A stretch of DNA of 64,000 nt from Haloplanus sp. GDY1. Its GTDB lineage: Archaea > Halobacteriota > Halobacteria > Halobacteriales > Haloferacaceae. Below are positions 1 through 8,514 of the stretch, piece after piece. The DNA lies in contig NZ_CP098514.1 in the NCBI RefSeq assembly GCF_023703775.1, forward strand, positions 682,001 to 746,000, in the 5' to 3' direction. The translations under genes were made by a program, and so were the position numbers. Each line of letters opens with the position of its first letter. The first letter of the stretch is position 1. Below the pieces are notes generated by a model. That model made no database searches. It worked only from the letters and a program-made list of their open reading frames with translations, and was not told the DNA's origin.

Positions 1-863
1 ACGCTCGCGACGATTTCGCCCGTCAGCCCGAACGAGCGGTAGTCCTCGTCGACGACGACCAGTCGCCCGGTCTTCCGCACCGACTCGATGACCGTCTCCC
101 GGTCCAGCGGCACGAGCGTCCGGAGGTCGATCACCTCGGCCTCGATGCCGTCCTCGGCGAGGGCGGCGGCGGCGTCGAGCGCCCGGTGGACGTGTAGGCC
201 GAGGGTCACGACGGTGGCGTCGGATCCCTCGCGTTTCACGTCGGCGCGGCCGAAGGGGATGGTGTAGTCCGTCTCGGGGACGGGCGTCTTCGGGCCGTCC
301 GGCGCGGGCAGCCACCCGAGGCCCATCAGGCGCTTGTGGTACATGTACACCACCGGGTCGTCGTCCCGGATGGCGTTGTGCATCAGTCCCTTGGCGTCGT
401 AGGCGGTGGCGGGGACGACCACCTTCATCCCCGGGAGGTGGGCGAAGGTGCCGTAGAGGGTCTGGGAGTGCTGGGCGGCGTCGTTGTACGTGCCGCCGAC
501 GGCGGTCGTCATGACCATCGGCACGTTCACCGCGCCGCCGCTCATGTACGTGTTCTTCGCCATGTTGTTGTAGATCTGATCCATCGCGACGCCGAAGAAG
601 TCGACGAACATGAGTTCCGCGATGGGGCGCATCCCCTGCTGGGCGGCGCCGACGGCCGCGCCGAGGTAGGCCGTCTCGCTGATCGGCACGTCCACGATCC
701 GGTCGTGGCCGAACTCCTCGAGGAGCCCCTGGGTGCTGTCGAAGATGCCGCCGTAGTCGGCCACGTCCTCGCCCATGTAGAACACCTCCTCGTTCTCGCG
801 CATCTCGGTCCCGATGGCCTCGACGATGGCGCGACTCATCGTCAGTTCGCGGTCGACGGTCAC
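1..863 (-). CDS. 2-oxoacid dehydrogenase E1 component, beta subunit (partial, 3' end off the left edge)
   Basis: This is the transketolase-like beta subunit of a thiamine-diphosphate 2-oxoacid dehydrogenase E1 (pyruvate/branched-chain/acetoin dehydrogenase class). The reverse-strand translation shows the family signatures GEDVADYGGIFDSTQGL near residue 30, then ISETAYLGAAVGAAQQGMRP and PDGPKTPVPETDYTIPFG. The start chosen is GTG at 863, which overlaps the TGA of the alpha-subunit gene (GTGA); an in-frame ATG at 839 is an alternative. The C-terminus and any E2/E3 genes lie outside the window. Haloarchaeal E1 pairs are often of uncertain substrate; nothing here fixes it. Confidence 0.93.
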   Translation of the reverse strand, partial: MTVDRELTMSRAIVEAIGTEMRENEEVFYMGEDVADYGGIFDSTQGLLEEFGHDRIVDVPISETAYLGAAVGAAQQGMRPIAELMFVDFFGVAMDQIYNNMAKNTYMSGGAVNVPMVMTTAVGGTYNDAAQHSQTLYGTFAHLPGMKVVVPATAYDAKGLMHNAIRDDDPVVYMYHKRLMGLGWLPAPDGPKTPVPETDYTIPFGRADVKREGSDATVVTLGLHVHRALDAAAALAEDGIEAEVIDLRTLVPLDRETVIESVRKTGRLVVVDEDYRSFGLTGEIVAS

Positions 864-1909
864 CGCTCCTCACCCCCCGTCTCCGCCAGGTCGAAGTCGG
901 GTTCCGTGTCGGTCACGCCCGAGGCGGGGTTGACGAAGGCGTCCTCGTAGGCGGCCTCGGGGTCGGGGTTCGGTTCCCCCTTCGCCCACTCGATGGCCTC
1001 GTCCACTCGGTCGTGGGCCTCCGCCCGGATGGCCGCGAGGGCCTCGTCGTCGACGCCCTCGGCCCGCAGGTCGGCCGCCAGTCGCTCGATGGAGTCGCGC
1101 TCGGTCGCCGCCTCGCGGTCCTCGTCGGGCCGGTAGCTCTCGGGGTCGCCCATGAAGTGACCCATCCGGCGGTGGACCTGGACCGAGAGGATCGTCGGAC
1201 CGTTCCCGTCGCGGGCGCGCCCGACAGCCTCCCGAGCGGCCTCGTAGACGGCGACGGCGTCGTCGTGGTCGACGGCGACGCCGGCCACCTCGAACCCGCC
1301 CGCCCGGGACGCGGCGCTCTCGACGTCCGTGACGCGCTCCTGGGGCATGCTGATCGCCCAGTCGTTGTCCTCGACGACGAAGACCACGGGCAGGTCGTGG
1401 ACGGCCGCGAAGTTCAGCGACTCCAGGAACCCGCCCTGATCGATCGCGCCCTCGCCGAGGTAGGCGACGGCGACGCTGTCGGTGTTGCGCTTCTTCGCCG
1501 CGAGACCGGCACCGGCCGCCGGCGGACACCCCTGCGCGATGATCCCGCTGCAGGCGAAGTTGACTTCGGGGTCGAAGAGGTGCATGTGGCCGCCCTTCCC
1601 CGAACCGAGCCCCGTCTCGCGGCCGAAGATCTCGGCCGTCATCCGCTTCAGGTCGACACCCTTCGCGATGGCGACGTGGTGGGGGCGGTGGGGGGCGGTG
1701 ACGGTGTCGTCGTCGCGCAGGTGCGCACAGACCCCCGCCGCGGCCGCCTCCTGTCCCGCCGCGAGGTGGAGTTCACCCGGTATCGGCCCGGCCGAGATGT
1801 CGAACTTCGGTTGCTTTCCCTCCAGATACTCCTCCTGAAGCCGCTCCTCGTAGTAGCGGGCGGTCACCATGTCCGCGTACATCTCCCGAAGCGTGCCTTG
1901 TGGTATCAT
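860..1909 (-). CDS. 2-oxoacid dehydrogenase E1 component, alpha subunit
   Basis: This is the thiamine-diphosphate-binding alpha subunit, about 349 residues, the usual family length. The ThDP/Mg motif is visible as GEGAIDQGGF followed about 20 residues later by VVEDN, and the phosphorylation-loop region of the family appears as a run of His/Arg around HRRMGHFMGDPESYR. It forms heterotetramers with the beta subunit encoded downstream (4-nt GTGA overlap), decarboxylating a 2-oxoacid before transfer to a lipoyl E2. I start it at ATG 1909 because a TATA-like element is centred 29 nt upstream; an in-frame GTG lies two codons earlier at 1915. Substrate (pyruvate, branched-chain oxoacid or acetoin) cannot be told from the sequence. 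Confidence 0.93.
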   Translation of the reverse strand: MIPQGTLREMYADMVTARYYEERLQEEYLEGKQPKFDISAGPIPGELHLAAGQEAAAAGVCAHLRDDDTVTAPHRPHHVAIAKGVDLKRMTAEIFGRETGLGSGKGGHMHLFDPEVNFACSGIIAQGCPPAAGAGLAAKKRNTDSVAVAYLGEGAIDQGGFLESLNFAAVHDLPVVFVVEDNDWAISMPQERVTDVESAASRAGGFEVAGVAVDHDDAVAVYEAAREAVGRARDGNGPTILSVQVHRRMGHFMGDPESYRPDEDREAATERDSIERLAADLRAEGVDDEALAAIRAEAHDRVDEAIEWAKGEPNPDPEAAYEDAFVNPASGVTDTEPDFDLAETGGEER

Positions 1910-1933
1910 ACCCACTACCCGTTCCGTCGTTCA

Positions 1934-1944
1934 GATATAATAAT
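1934..1944 (-). promoter_or_regulatory. TATA-like element for the E1 alpha-beta operon
   Basis: The minus strand reads TTATTATATCT here, in a GC-rich setting, centred about 29 nt before ATG 1909. That spacing fits a leaderless haloarchaeal transcript. Confidence 0.5.
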
Positions 1945-1987
1945 GTAGGTGGCGTCACACCTTCGGAGTGACACGCGGGGAGCGGGC

Positions 1988-2362
1988 TCACGGCGTCGTT
2001 CGCCCGGAATCGCTCCGCCGCGACACGGTGAGTTCGAAGCCGTCGTCGTCGACGTCGACCGCCACCCCTTCGACGCGGCGCACGTACTCGCTGGCGTGCT
2101 TCCCGTCGGGACAGAGCCGGGTTCGCTCCTCGAGCAACCCGACGTCGGTGAGCACGTCGAGTTTCCGATACGTCGTCGACAGCGGGAGGTCACAGACCTC
2201 GGAGAGTTCGCTCGCGGACAGGGACTCGGCGCCCGTCGCGTCGAGTACCGCACGGCAGTCCTGGTCCTGCAGGGCGTCGAGCAGCGACTGGACCGCCTCG
2301 GCGTCGCGGACGGTCGATTCCTCGGTCGAACGGTCTTGGGGATGTGGGGTGGCGATGGCCAT
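1988..2362 (-). CDS. ArsR-like winged-helix transcriptional regulator
   Basis: A 124-residue protein with a winged-helix fold. Residues about 20-45 form the first helices (VQSLLDALQDQDCRAVLDAT), 48-75 hold the helix-turn-helix (SLSASELSEVCDLPLSTTYR followed by KLDVLTDVGLLEE), and the rest a beta wing ending in a short disordered tail. This pattern is common in haloarchaeal regulators of the ArsR/HTH_20 type. No metal-binding Cys/His cluster is evident (single Cys residues at the helix ends), so the ligand is unknown. It is divergent from the Bat-type regulator at 2520, and a perfect 20-bp palindrome lies 43 nt upstream of its start between a TATA-like box and the ATG, suggesting autoregulation. 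Confidence 0.85.
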   Translation of the reverse strand: MAIATPHPQDRSTEESTVRDAEAVQSLLDALQDQDCRAVLDATGAESLSASELSEVCDLPLSTTYRKLDVLTDVGLLEERTRLCPDGKHASEYVRRVEGVAVDVDDDGFELTVSRRSDSGRTTP

Positions 2363-2404
2363 CGTCGGTCACGTCGACGTACCGTTCCCGGGACAACCAG
2401 TGTA

Positions 2405-2424
2405 CACCCACGATATCGTGGGTG
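2405..2424. promoter_or_regulatory. Perfect 20-bp palindrome, candidate operator between two divergent regulators
   Basis: CACCCACGATATCGTGGGTG is its own reverse complement over all 20 bases. It abuts a minus-strand TATA-like ATAAACC (about 2424-2431) and so would cover the segment between TATA and transcription start of the winged-helix gene at 2362, the usual place for a repressor site. Confidence 0.6.
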
Positions 2425-2519
2425 GTTTATGTGGGGTCGAACGTGTTGGCGCCGTCACTCATGACGCGAGGTGCAGGCGGAGAGTCAGCCTTAGGGTCCT
2501 GGCCCTCGAACGGGCGGTC

Positions 2520-3170
2520 ATGGGCTCGGGGATTCGGGCGGAACTGAAAGTCGACGCGGACGGCACCTGTCCCGTCGCGGGCGCCGCCGCGGACGCCGGT
2601 TCGCCCACCTTCTCCGTCTCGAAGGGACTCGATCCGGAGGCGTCGGGGCACGTGACCGAGGAGTTCATGCTCGAAGACGCGGACGTCGACTCGGTGCCCG
2701 ACGCGGACGTCGACCCCGTGTTCACCTACGGGTCGAAGACGGTCTACCGGTTCAGTCGGCCCCGTGGACAGGGGTGTCCCTGCGAGTGCGTCGAGGCGTT
2801 CGACTGTCCGGTCGTCGACGTCCACACCCGCGACGGCATGCTGTATCTGGTCTTTCACGCCGCCGACATGGACGAACTGCAGGGCGTCATCACGACGCTC
2901 CGCGAGGAGTTCCCGACGGTGGACATCCGCCGCCTCCTCCGGTCGCGGGGCGACCCGTCGGATCACGACCTGGTGTTCGTCGACCGGGGCCGACTCACGG
3001 CCAGACAGCGGGAGGTGCTCGAACGCGCCCACGAGATGGGCTACTTCGACCACCCGAAGGGGGCGAACGCGGGGGAGGTGGCCGACGCGCTCGACATCTC
3101 GCGGTCGACGTTCAGCGAACACCTCGGCGCCGCACAGACGAAGCTCCTGGACGCCGTCCTCGAGAAGTGA
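2520..3170 (+). CDS. Bat-type helix-turn-helix regulator (HTH_10)
   Basis: A 216-residue haloarchaeal regulator of the bacterio-opsin activator (Bat) type. The N-terminal half is the sensor-like domain usual in this family, with TCPVAGAAADAG near residue 17 and a Cys cluster GCPCECVEAFDCPVVDVH near residue 85. The C-terminal 60 residues are the HTH_10 DNA-binding domain: LTARQREVLERAHEMGYFD then EVADALDISRSTFSEHL. Start ATG 2520 is supported by TTAGGG centred 28 nt upstream. The Cys cluster could sense redox or bind metal, but that is inference. Its target is unknown; the divergent winged-helix gene shares its upstream region. Confidence 0.9.
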   Translation: MGSGIRAELKVDADGTCPVAGAAADAGSPTFSVSKGLDPEASGHVTEEFMLEDADVDSVPDADVDPVFTYGSKTVYRFSRPRGQGCPCECVEAFDCPVVDVHTRDGMLYLVFHAADMDELQGVITTLREEFPTVDIRRLLRSRGDPSDHDLVFVDRGRLTARQREVLERAHEMGYFDHPKGANAGEVADALDISRSTFSEHLGAAQTKLLDAVLEK

Positions 3171-3171
3171 G

Positions 3172-3618
3172 CTACGGGTCGATGTCGATCCGGCGACCGC
3201 TCAGCTCCTCCGGCGCGAGTTCGTAGAGGTGGATGTCCAGTTCCGCCTTCGGTTCGCCCCACATCTCGAACAGCGGGCGCTTGGCCGCCCCGTAGCGTTC
3301 GACGTGATCGGGCGTCAGCTCCGACTTGTGAAGGCGTTCGAGTCGACCGGCCGCGATGACGCTCCGATACGTCGTGCCGTCCTCCTCGTACACGACGAAC
3401 CGGACCTGCGGGGAGTCGGTGAGAAAGCGACTCTTCCCGCTCTCCGGCGTCGACACCAGCCGCATACAGAACTGGCGGCTGCCCGCGTCGTACCCGTACG
3501 ATATCGGCACCGCGTAGGGCTCGTCCTCGCGGGCGAGCGAGAGGACGCCGGTCTCGTGACGCCCCAGGAGGGCGTCGGTTTCGGCGCCCGTCATCACGGT
3601 CTGTTGCTCCACGGTCAT
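3172..3618 (-). CDS. Pyridoxamine 5'-phosphate oxidase family flavoprotein
   Basis: A 148-residue split-barrel protein of the PNPOx-like family, which bind FMN or F420. The typical strands are visible: HETGVLSLAREDEPYAVPIS, then SYGYDAGSRQFCMRLVST, SRFLTDSPQVRFVVYEE and SVIAAGRLERL. It is short, as are haloarchaeal members of unknown substrate. The start ATG 3618 was chosen over an upstream in-frame extension because a TATA-like AAATATAAAC lies about 35 nt upstream and the extension has no family similarity. It converges with the Bat-type regulator, whose stop is 1 nt away. Confidence 0.82.
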   Translation of the reverse strand: MTVEQQTVMTGAETDALLGRHETGVLSLAREDEPYAVPISYGYDAGSRQFCMRLVSTPESGKSRFLTDSPQVRFVVYEEDGTTYRSVIAAGRLERLHKSELTPDHVERYGAAKRPLFEMWGEPKAELDIHLYELAPEELSGRRIDIDP

Positions 3619-3651
3619 GCGTGTCGTCTGTCCGAGAAAGGAGTGGCGGCT

Positions 3652-3662
3652 GTTTATATTTA
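3652..3662 (-). promoter_or_regulatory. TATA-like element for the PNPOx-family gene
   Basis: The minus strand reads AAATATAAAC in an AT-rich island about 34-44 nt before ATG 3618, implying a 5-15 nt leader. Confidence 0.45.
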
Positions 3663-3700
3663 TGCAACTCGGCTTGGCGGCCGGTCGACCACGACGGGAC

Positions 3701-3874
3701 TCAGGCCTCGCCGTCGCCGCCGCTCTGGGGGGACGGGGAGAACGCGTTCCGCGAGACGGCGCTCCCACAGACCACACAGCCGTGTTCCAAGAGCGCCTCC
3801 CGCATCGGCGCGTTCACGGCCATGGACTCGCCACAGTCCGGGCAGTGGAACGTCAGGTCCGTACCCCCGTTCAT
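3701..3874 (-). CDS. Small zinc-ribbon protein
   Basis: A 57-residue protein with two CxxC knuckles, FHCPDCGESMAV and HGCVVCGSAV, a compact four-Cys zinc ribbon. Haloarchaea carry many such micro-proteins of unknown function. I start at ATG 3874 because the upstream in-frame extension is low-complexity and the Cys knuckles follow within ten residues. A TATCA/CATATG stretch about 25-30 nt upstream may be the promoter. It is monocistronic as far as can be seen. Confidence 0.72.
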   Translation of the reverse strand: MNGGTDLTFHCPDCGESMAVNAPMREALLEHGCVVCGSAVSRNAFSPSPQSGGDGEA

Positions 3875-3974
3875 CGTTGATCGAGTAGGGCGGCTGCCGA
3901 CATATGAACCCCCCTCTTTCCAGACGCGTGAGAATTCCGCCCTCTCGGTGGGGGACGGCCCGGAAACCCCCGTC

Positions 3975-4802
3975 TCATCCAAGCGAGATGTCGAGATAGA
4001 GCATCACGATCACGCCGGCGAGCGTCCCGAGGGTCGCGACGCGTTCGTGGCCGCGGGTGTGTGTCTCCGGGACGATTTCGTCGCTGATGACGAACAGCAT
4101 CGCCCCCGCGGCGAAGCCCATCGCGTACGGCAGGAGCGCCGACATCGCGCCGACGGCGTAGGCGCCGAGGATCGCCAGCGGGATCTCGACGACGCCGGAT
4201 CGCAGCCCCGCGAACACGGCGTAGACCCGGCGATCCAGTCCCGCGTTGATCGCCGCCACCGACACGGCCAGCCCCTCCGGCACGTTCTGGATGGCGATGG
4301 CGAGCATCAGCGGGATCGCCGTGCCGAGGTCACCGCTCCCGAACCCGACGCCGACGGCGAGCCCCTCCGGCATGTTGTGGAGCGTGATGGCGAGGACGAA
4401 CAGGACGACGCCGGCGAACCGCTCGTCGTCGATGGGCAGGGACCGACCCGGTCCCGCGGCGTCGCCCCGCCGCTGCCCCGAGACGAGGTAGTGGGCGTGC
4501 GGAACCAGCGCGTCCGACCGGTCCAGGAAGAGCGCCCCCAGAACCACCCCGAACAGGACCGGGAGCGGGTTCCCGTTCGAGTACGTCTCGATCCCCGGGA
4601 TGATGAGGCTCGTGAAACTGGCCGCGAGCATCACGCCGGCCGCGAACCCGAGGGCGGCGTCGAGCGCACGCTCCGAGGGGTCCCGCCAGACGAACACCAG
4701 CGACGCCCCAAGCAGGTTGAACGCCGCGATGACGACCCCGCCGACGACCCCGTGGAGCAGGGGATCGGTCCCGAACAGCCGCGTGAAGGTGTCGGCGATC
4801 AC
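3975..4802 (-). CDS. ZIP-family divalent metal transporter (ZupT-like)
   Basis: A 275-residue inner-membrane transporter with about eight hydrophobic helices. The two metal-site helices are clear: LHNMPEGLAVGVGFG (about residues 146-160) and IQNVPEGLAVSV (about 172-183), the HNxPEG signatures of ZIP/GufA proteins that import Zn, Fe or Mn. A cytosolic loop between helices 3 and 4 is Arg/Asp-rich rather than His-rich. The second motif has Gln-Asn in place of His-Asn, as in GufA-type members. Metal preference cannot be read from the sequence. It is alone on its strand, followed by the small zinc-ribbon gene. Confidence 0.9.
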   Translation of the reverse strand: MIADTFTRLFGTDPLLHGVVGGVVIAAFNLLGASLVFVWRDPSERALDAALGFAAGVMLAASFTSLIIPGIETYSNGNPLPVLFGVVLGALFLDRSDALVPHAHYLVSGQRRGDAAGPGRSLPIDDERFAGVVLFVLAITLHNMPEGLAVGVGFGSGDLGTAIPLMLAIAIQNVPEGLAVSVAAINAGLDRRVYAVFAGLRSGVVEIPLAILGAYAVGAMSALLPYAMGFAAGAMLFVISDEIVPETHTRGHERVATLGTLAGVIVMLYLDISLG

Positions 4803-4963
4803 GCCACGCCACCCGAACTGTCGGGAGCCATCGCGCCCGCCACCGGGTTCTCACCGGGGGGTATCGCACCCGCGGCCCGCGGCGACGGGCGTCGCCGTCG
4901 AGGGGGTCGTCCGCGTCGGGTCACCGCCGACCGCGGGCGTCGGATCGGGAGATGCACGGGCGT

Positions 4964-5845
4964 TCAGGCCTCCGGCGCCGCGCCCCGAACCGCCAGGACC
5001 GGTACCGGGGCCGTCCGCACCAGCTTTTCGGTGACGCTCCCGAGCACGTACCGGTCGAACCCCGTCCGACCGTGGGTGCCGACGACCACGAGGTCGACGT
5101 CCCGCTCCTCGACGTACGTCCGGATCGCACGGGCGATGGACGTGCCGAACTCGACGGTCGCCGCGGCCGGATCGACGCCCGCCGCCGTCGCCGTCCGCTC
5201 CGCGTCGTCGAGCACCTCGTTCGCGCTCGCCTCCAGCGAGTCGACGGCGATGTCCGCCCGGACGTCGACCCCGAGGCTCGCCACGTCCACCACCGAGAGG
5301 AGGTGGAGGGCCGCCGCCTCGGCGCTCACCACGCCGAGCGCCAGGTCGAGCGCCGCCCCCGCCGGATCGCTCCCGTCGGTCGGCACCAGCACGTTCCGGT
5401 AGGGGTGGCGGACGCGCACGTCCTCGTCCGGCCGGATCGTGAGGATCGGCACGTCCGACCGCCTGACGACCCGTTCGGTCGTACTCCCGAGGAGGAACCG
5501 TCCGAGCCCCCGGCGGCCGTGGGTGGGCATGACGATCAGGTCGGCGTCGCTCGCCGCGGCGTAGTCGACGATGGTGCTGTAGGGCTCGCCCTGCAACACC
5601 TCGGCCACCGTCGCGACGCCGCGGTCGCTCGCCCGCTCGGTCGCCTCGCTGACGATCTCCGTCCCTTCGAGTTCCAGCGCGTCGACCACCTGATCGCCGA
5701 TCCGCGTGACGCTGTCCCGCGTCGTGTCCGCGACGTAGAGGACGGACACCGTGGCGTCGTGGGCGTCGGCCAGGTCGAGGACGTGATCGAAGGCGGCGGC
5801 CGCCCCGTCGCTGCCGTCCGTGGGGAACAGGATCCTGTCGAACAT
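4964..5845 (-). CDS. Universal stress protein with two UspA domains
   Basis: A 293-residue tandem UspA protein. Domain 1 spans about 1-140 (starts FDRILFPTDGSD) and domain 2 about 148-290 (starts RNVLVPTDGSD). Each has an ATP-binding G-2x-G-9x-G(S/T) motif: GRRGLGRFLLGSTTE and GRTGFDRYVLGSVTE, so both look ATP-binding. Such proteins act in the cytosol in stress adaptation; the specific role is unknown. A TTTTTTACT element centred about 30 nt upstream of ATG 5845 fits a leaderless transcript. Confidence 0.9.
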   Translation of the reverse strand: MFDRILFPTDGSDGAAAAFDHVLDLADAHDATVSVLYVADTTRDSVTRIGDQVVDALELEGTEIVSEATERASDRGVATVAEVLQGEPYSTIVDYAAASDADLIVMPTHGRRGLGRFLLGSTTERVVRRSDVPILTIRPDEDVRVRHPYRNVLVPTDGSDPAGAALDLALGVVSAEAAALHLLSVVDVASLGVDVRADIAVDSLEASANEVLDDAERTATAAGVDPAAATVEFGTSIARAIRTYVEERDVDLVVVGTHGRTGFDRYVLGSVTEKLVRTAPVPVLAVRGAAPEA

Positions 5846-5887
5846 ACGACACGGGACGCGGTCCAGGAGTAAAAAACGGGGCGGCGC

Positions 5888-6655
5888 TCAGCCGTCCTCG
5901 TCCTCGAAGTACGCCAGCACCGCCCGCTTGACCTCGGTGAAGTCGTCGCCGGTTCGGTCGCGGGGCCGGGGGAGGTCGACCGTGACCACGTCGCGGACGG
6001 TCCCGGGGGCGCCCGAGAAGACGACGATCCGATCCGAGAGGTAGACCGCCTCCTCGATGTCGTGGGTGACGAAGCAGATGGTCTTCCGGGTCTGGGTCCA
6101 GATGTCGAGCAGTTCGCGGTGGAGCGACGCCTTCGTCCGGGCGTCGACGCTGCCGAACGGTTCGTCCATGAGCAGGATCGGCGGATCGACCGCGAGGGCG
6201 CGGGCGATGCCCACCCGCTGTCGCTGGCCGCCCGAGAGTTCCTTCGGATACGCCTCGGCCTTGTCGGTCAGGCCGACCAAGTCGAGACAGTCCTCGATCC
6301 GTTCCTCGACGGTGACTCCCTCGGGCGGACCGACCTCCTCCAGCCCGTACGCGACGTTCTTCGCCACCGTCCGCCAGGGGAACAGCGCGTCGTCCTGAAA
6401 CACCATGCCGCGGTCGGGGCCGGGACCGTCGACCGGGCGCCCGTCGACGCGAACCTCGCCCTCGGTGGCGTCCTCCAGGCCGGCGACGATGCGGAAGACC
6501 GTCGACTTGCCCGACCCCGACGGGCCGACGACGGAGACGAACTCCCCCCGCTCGACGCCGAAGGTCACGCCCTCGAGCGCCCGAACGGGTCCGCTCTCCC
6601 CGCTGTAGGTCTTCGAGACGCCGTCGACGACGATGTGTCGGTCGTCGGTACTCAT
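5888..6655 (-). CDS. ABC importer ATP-binding subunit (nitrate/sulfonate/taurine type)
   Basis: A 255-residue ATPase of the SsuB/TauB/NrtD class. Walker A is GPSGSGKST (about 43-51), the Q-loop VFQDDALFPWRTV, the signature LSGGQRQRVGIARAL, Walker B LLMDEPFGSVD, and the switch His is in FVTHDIEEAV. It energises import by the permease, whose stop codon overlaps its ATG (ATGA at 6652-6655). It is the third gene of the substrate-binding protein, permease, ATPase operon. Confidence 0.93.
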   Translation of the reverse strand: MSTDDRHIVVDGVSKTYSGESGPVRALEGVTFGVERGEFVSVVGPSGSGKSTVFRIVAGLEDATEGEVRVDGRPVDGPGPDRGMVFQDDALFPWRTVAKNVAYGLEEVGPPEGVTVEERIEDCLDLVGLTDKAEAYPKELSGGQRQRVGIARALAVDPPILLMDEPFGSVDARTKASLHRELLDIWTQTRKTICFVTHDIEEAVYLSDRIVVFSGAPGTVRDVVTVDLPRPRDRTGDDFTEVKRAVLAYFEDEDG

Positions 6656-7452
6656 CGCCACGTGAGCGTCCGTGCCTCGACGAGTTTGATCGCCCGATCC
6701 GAACAGAGGAAGAGGACGCCGATCACCAGCATGTAGGCGATGACGACCTGCATCTGGAGGAAGTTCGCGGCGTCCCACAGGTGTTTGCCGATGCCGGGCA
6801 CGCCCAGCAGTTCGGCCGCGACCATCACCATCCACGCCTGGCCGGCGGCGGTGCGGAACCCGGTGAACAGTTCCGGCGTCGCCGAGGGCAGGACGACCCG
6901 CCTGACGAGCCCCAGGTCGGTGTCCGTGCCGAGCGACTTCCCCACCTCCAGCAGCCGGGGATCCACGTCCTCGACCCCGCTCTCGGCGTTGTAGTAGTTG
7001 ATCCAGAACGCGACGATGGCGATGATGAAGGCCGCTCCCCGGTCGTTGAGGCCGAACCAGATGATCGCGAAGGGGATCCACGCGAGCGGCGGCACCGGGC
7101 GCAGGATGCCCGCGACGGTGCCGACGGTCCGGTCGGCGAACTCCGACCAACCGACCAGAATCCCGGTCGCCATGCCCAGCGCCGACCCGATCAGCAGGCC
7201 CGGGACGTAGTGTCGCAGGCTCTGGAGGACGAGGGCGAACAACTGCCCGGAGCGGAGGTCGGAAACGAGCACCGAGAGCACCGCGGGCGGGCGGGGCAGG
7301 AGGTTCCGCGGCGTCACGAGCGCCGTCCCCCACCACAGGGCGACGAAGGCGGCGAGCGCGCCGATCCGGAGCGCGAGGGCGCGCCCGCTCTCGATCCGGA
7401 CCCCGCCGCCGGTGGGATACTCCAGGGCGTCGGACTCGGTGCTACCCGCCAT
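6652..7452 (-). CDS. ABC importer permease (SsuC/TauC-like)
   Basis: A 266-residue BPD_transp_1 permease with about six membrane helices. The EAA loop that docks the ATPase is visible as DPRLLEVGKSLGTDTDLGLV RRV followed by PSATPELFTGFR. The family is used for nitrate, sulfonates, taurine, aliphatic sulfonates and pyrimidine precursors. Its start overlaps the end of the binding-protein gene by 11 nt, and its end overlaps the ATPase start by 4 nt, so the three are translated from one message. Confidence 0.92.
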   Translation of the reverse strand: MAGSTESDALEYPTGGGVRIESGRALALRIGALAAFVALWWGTALVTPRNLLPRPPAVLSVLVSDLRSGQLFALVLQSLRHYVPGLLIGSALGMATGILVGWSEFADRTVGTVAGILRPVPPLAWIPFAIIWFGLNDRGAAFIIAIVAFWINYYNAESGVEDVDPRLLEVGKSLGTDTDLGLVRRVVLPSATPELFTGFRTAAGQAWMVMVAAELLGVPGIGKHLWDAANFLQMQVVIAYMLVIGVLFLCSDRAIKLVEARTLTWR

Positions 7453-8497
7453 CGCTCACCTCGTCGTAGAAGCCGTGATCGAACACGTCCTCGGCGGCGA
7501 GGTCGGTGTCGACGGAGCCGAGTTGCTGGTGGAAGTCGTTGTAGACGAGCGTCTTGTCGACGATCCGGTGAGGGTCCGAGATGAAGTTCGAGGCCGGCGA
7601 TCGGATCGCCCGCTCGGCCACGTCCGCCGGGAGGATGTCCGATCCGATCACGTCGCTCGCCATTCCCGCGGCCGCCATCCGATTTTCCCGGATGAACTCC
7701 GTGGCGCGGACGTGAATCTCGACCAGGCGCCGGACCAGGTCGGGGTGGTCGTCGATCAGCGACTGCGATGGCTGGAGGACGGCCCCCGGCTGTCCCGGCA
7801 TGATCTCGCCGGCGTATCTGAACGGCTCCATGTCGCTGTCGGGGTTCGCCTGGAGCGCCGTCGGGATGGGTTCGATGGCACTGCCGGCGTCGGCGTTCCC
7901 CGAGGAGAGCGTCGACCGCAGGGCGCTCGGGCTCTGGCCGACGATTTCGACGACGTCCAGATCCAGCCCCAGCGTCTCCGTGATCCAGTACCGCAGGAAC
8001 ACGTCGGGGGTCGACCCCGCGGGAAGCGTCGCGAACCGCGGCTTGCGGCCCTCCGCCTCGCGGAACCGCTCGAACGCCGCCGCGCCGTGGTCCTCCCAGT
8101 ACGACCGGAACGTCGCGTCCCCGACCATCACGTTCGGTTCGAGGACGTTCGCCGCCACGACTTTCGAGGCGATGCCGTTGGCGATGGCGACCACCCCGGG
8201 GCTGATCCCCACGTACGCGAAGTCGATGTCTCCCGAGGCGTACGCCTGCACCAGCGGCGGGCCGCCGCCGAACGTCTTCACGTCGATGGTCGGCCCCAGG
8301 TCGTCGTACCAGCCCTGCTGGTCGATGACGAAATACTGCATCATCGGGAAGACGTTGAGGGTGCCGAGGGTGAGCGAGTCGGGGGTCGACCCGCCGCTAC
8401 CCCCGCCGCCGAGGCATCCGGCAGCGCCGACGGCGAGTCCGGTCGCGCCACCCACCCGTCCGAGAAATCCGCGTCGCGAGAGCCCGTCAGTGTGCAC
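7442..8497 (-). CDS. ABC importer substrate-binding lipoprotein, Tat-exported
   Basis: A 351-residue NMT1/SsuA-like binding protein. The N-terminus has a twin-arginine motif SRRGFLG at residues 6-12 and a lipobox AAGC about 20 residues later, followed by a Gly/Ser linker, so it is exported folded and lipid-anchored outside the membrane, as usual in haloarchaea. The mature part (LTLGTLNVFPMMQYFVIDQQ, then ASGDIDFAYVGISPGVVAIA) matches the nitrate/sulfonate/taurine-binding class; the ligand is not determinable. Start GTG 8497 gives a normal signal peptide; the upstream frame is open but without export features. Confidence 0.88.
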   Translation of the reverse strand: MHTDGLSRRGFLGRVGGATGLAVGAAGCLGGGGSGGSTPDSLTLGTLNVFPMMQYFVIDQQGWYDDLGPTIDVKTFGGGPPLVQAYASGDIDFAYVGISPGVVAIANGIASKVVAANVLEPNVMVGDATFRSYWEDHGAAAFERFREAEGRKPRFATLPAGSTPDVFLRYWITETLGLDLDVVEIVGQSPSALRSTLSSGNADAGSAIEPIPTALQANPDSDMEPFRYAGEIMPGQPGAVLQPSQSLIDDHPDLVRRLVEIHVRATEFIRENRMAAAGMASDVIGSDILPADVAERAIRSPASNFISDPHRIVDKTLVYNDFHQQLGSVDTDLAAEDVFDHGFYDEVSDGG

Positions 8498-8514
8498 ACC
8501 CGATCGAGGTGACC

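Noticed and set aside
1954-1972. Small hairpin GTCAC/GTGAC after the winged-helix gene
   Set aside because: Only 5-7 pairs with a mismatch and no U-tract; too weak to call a terminator.
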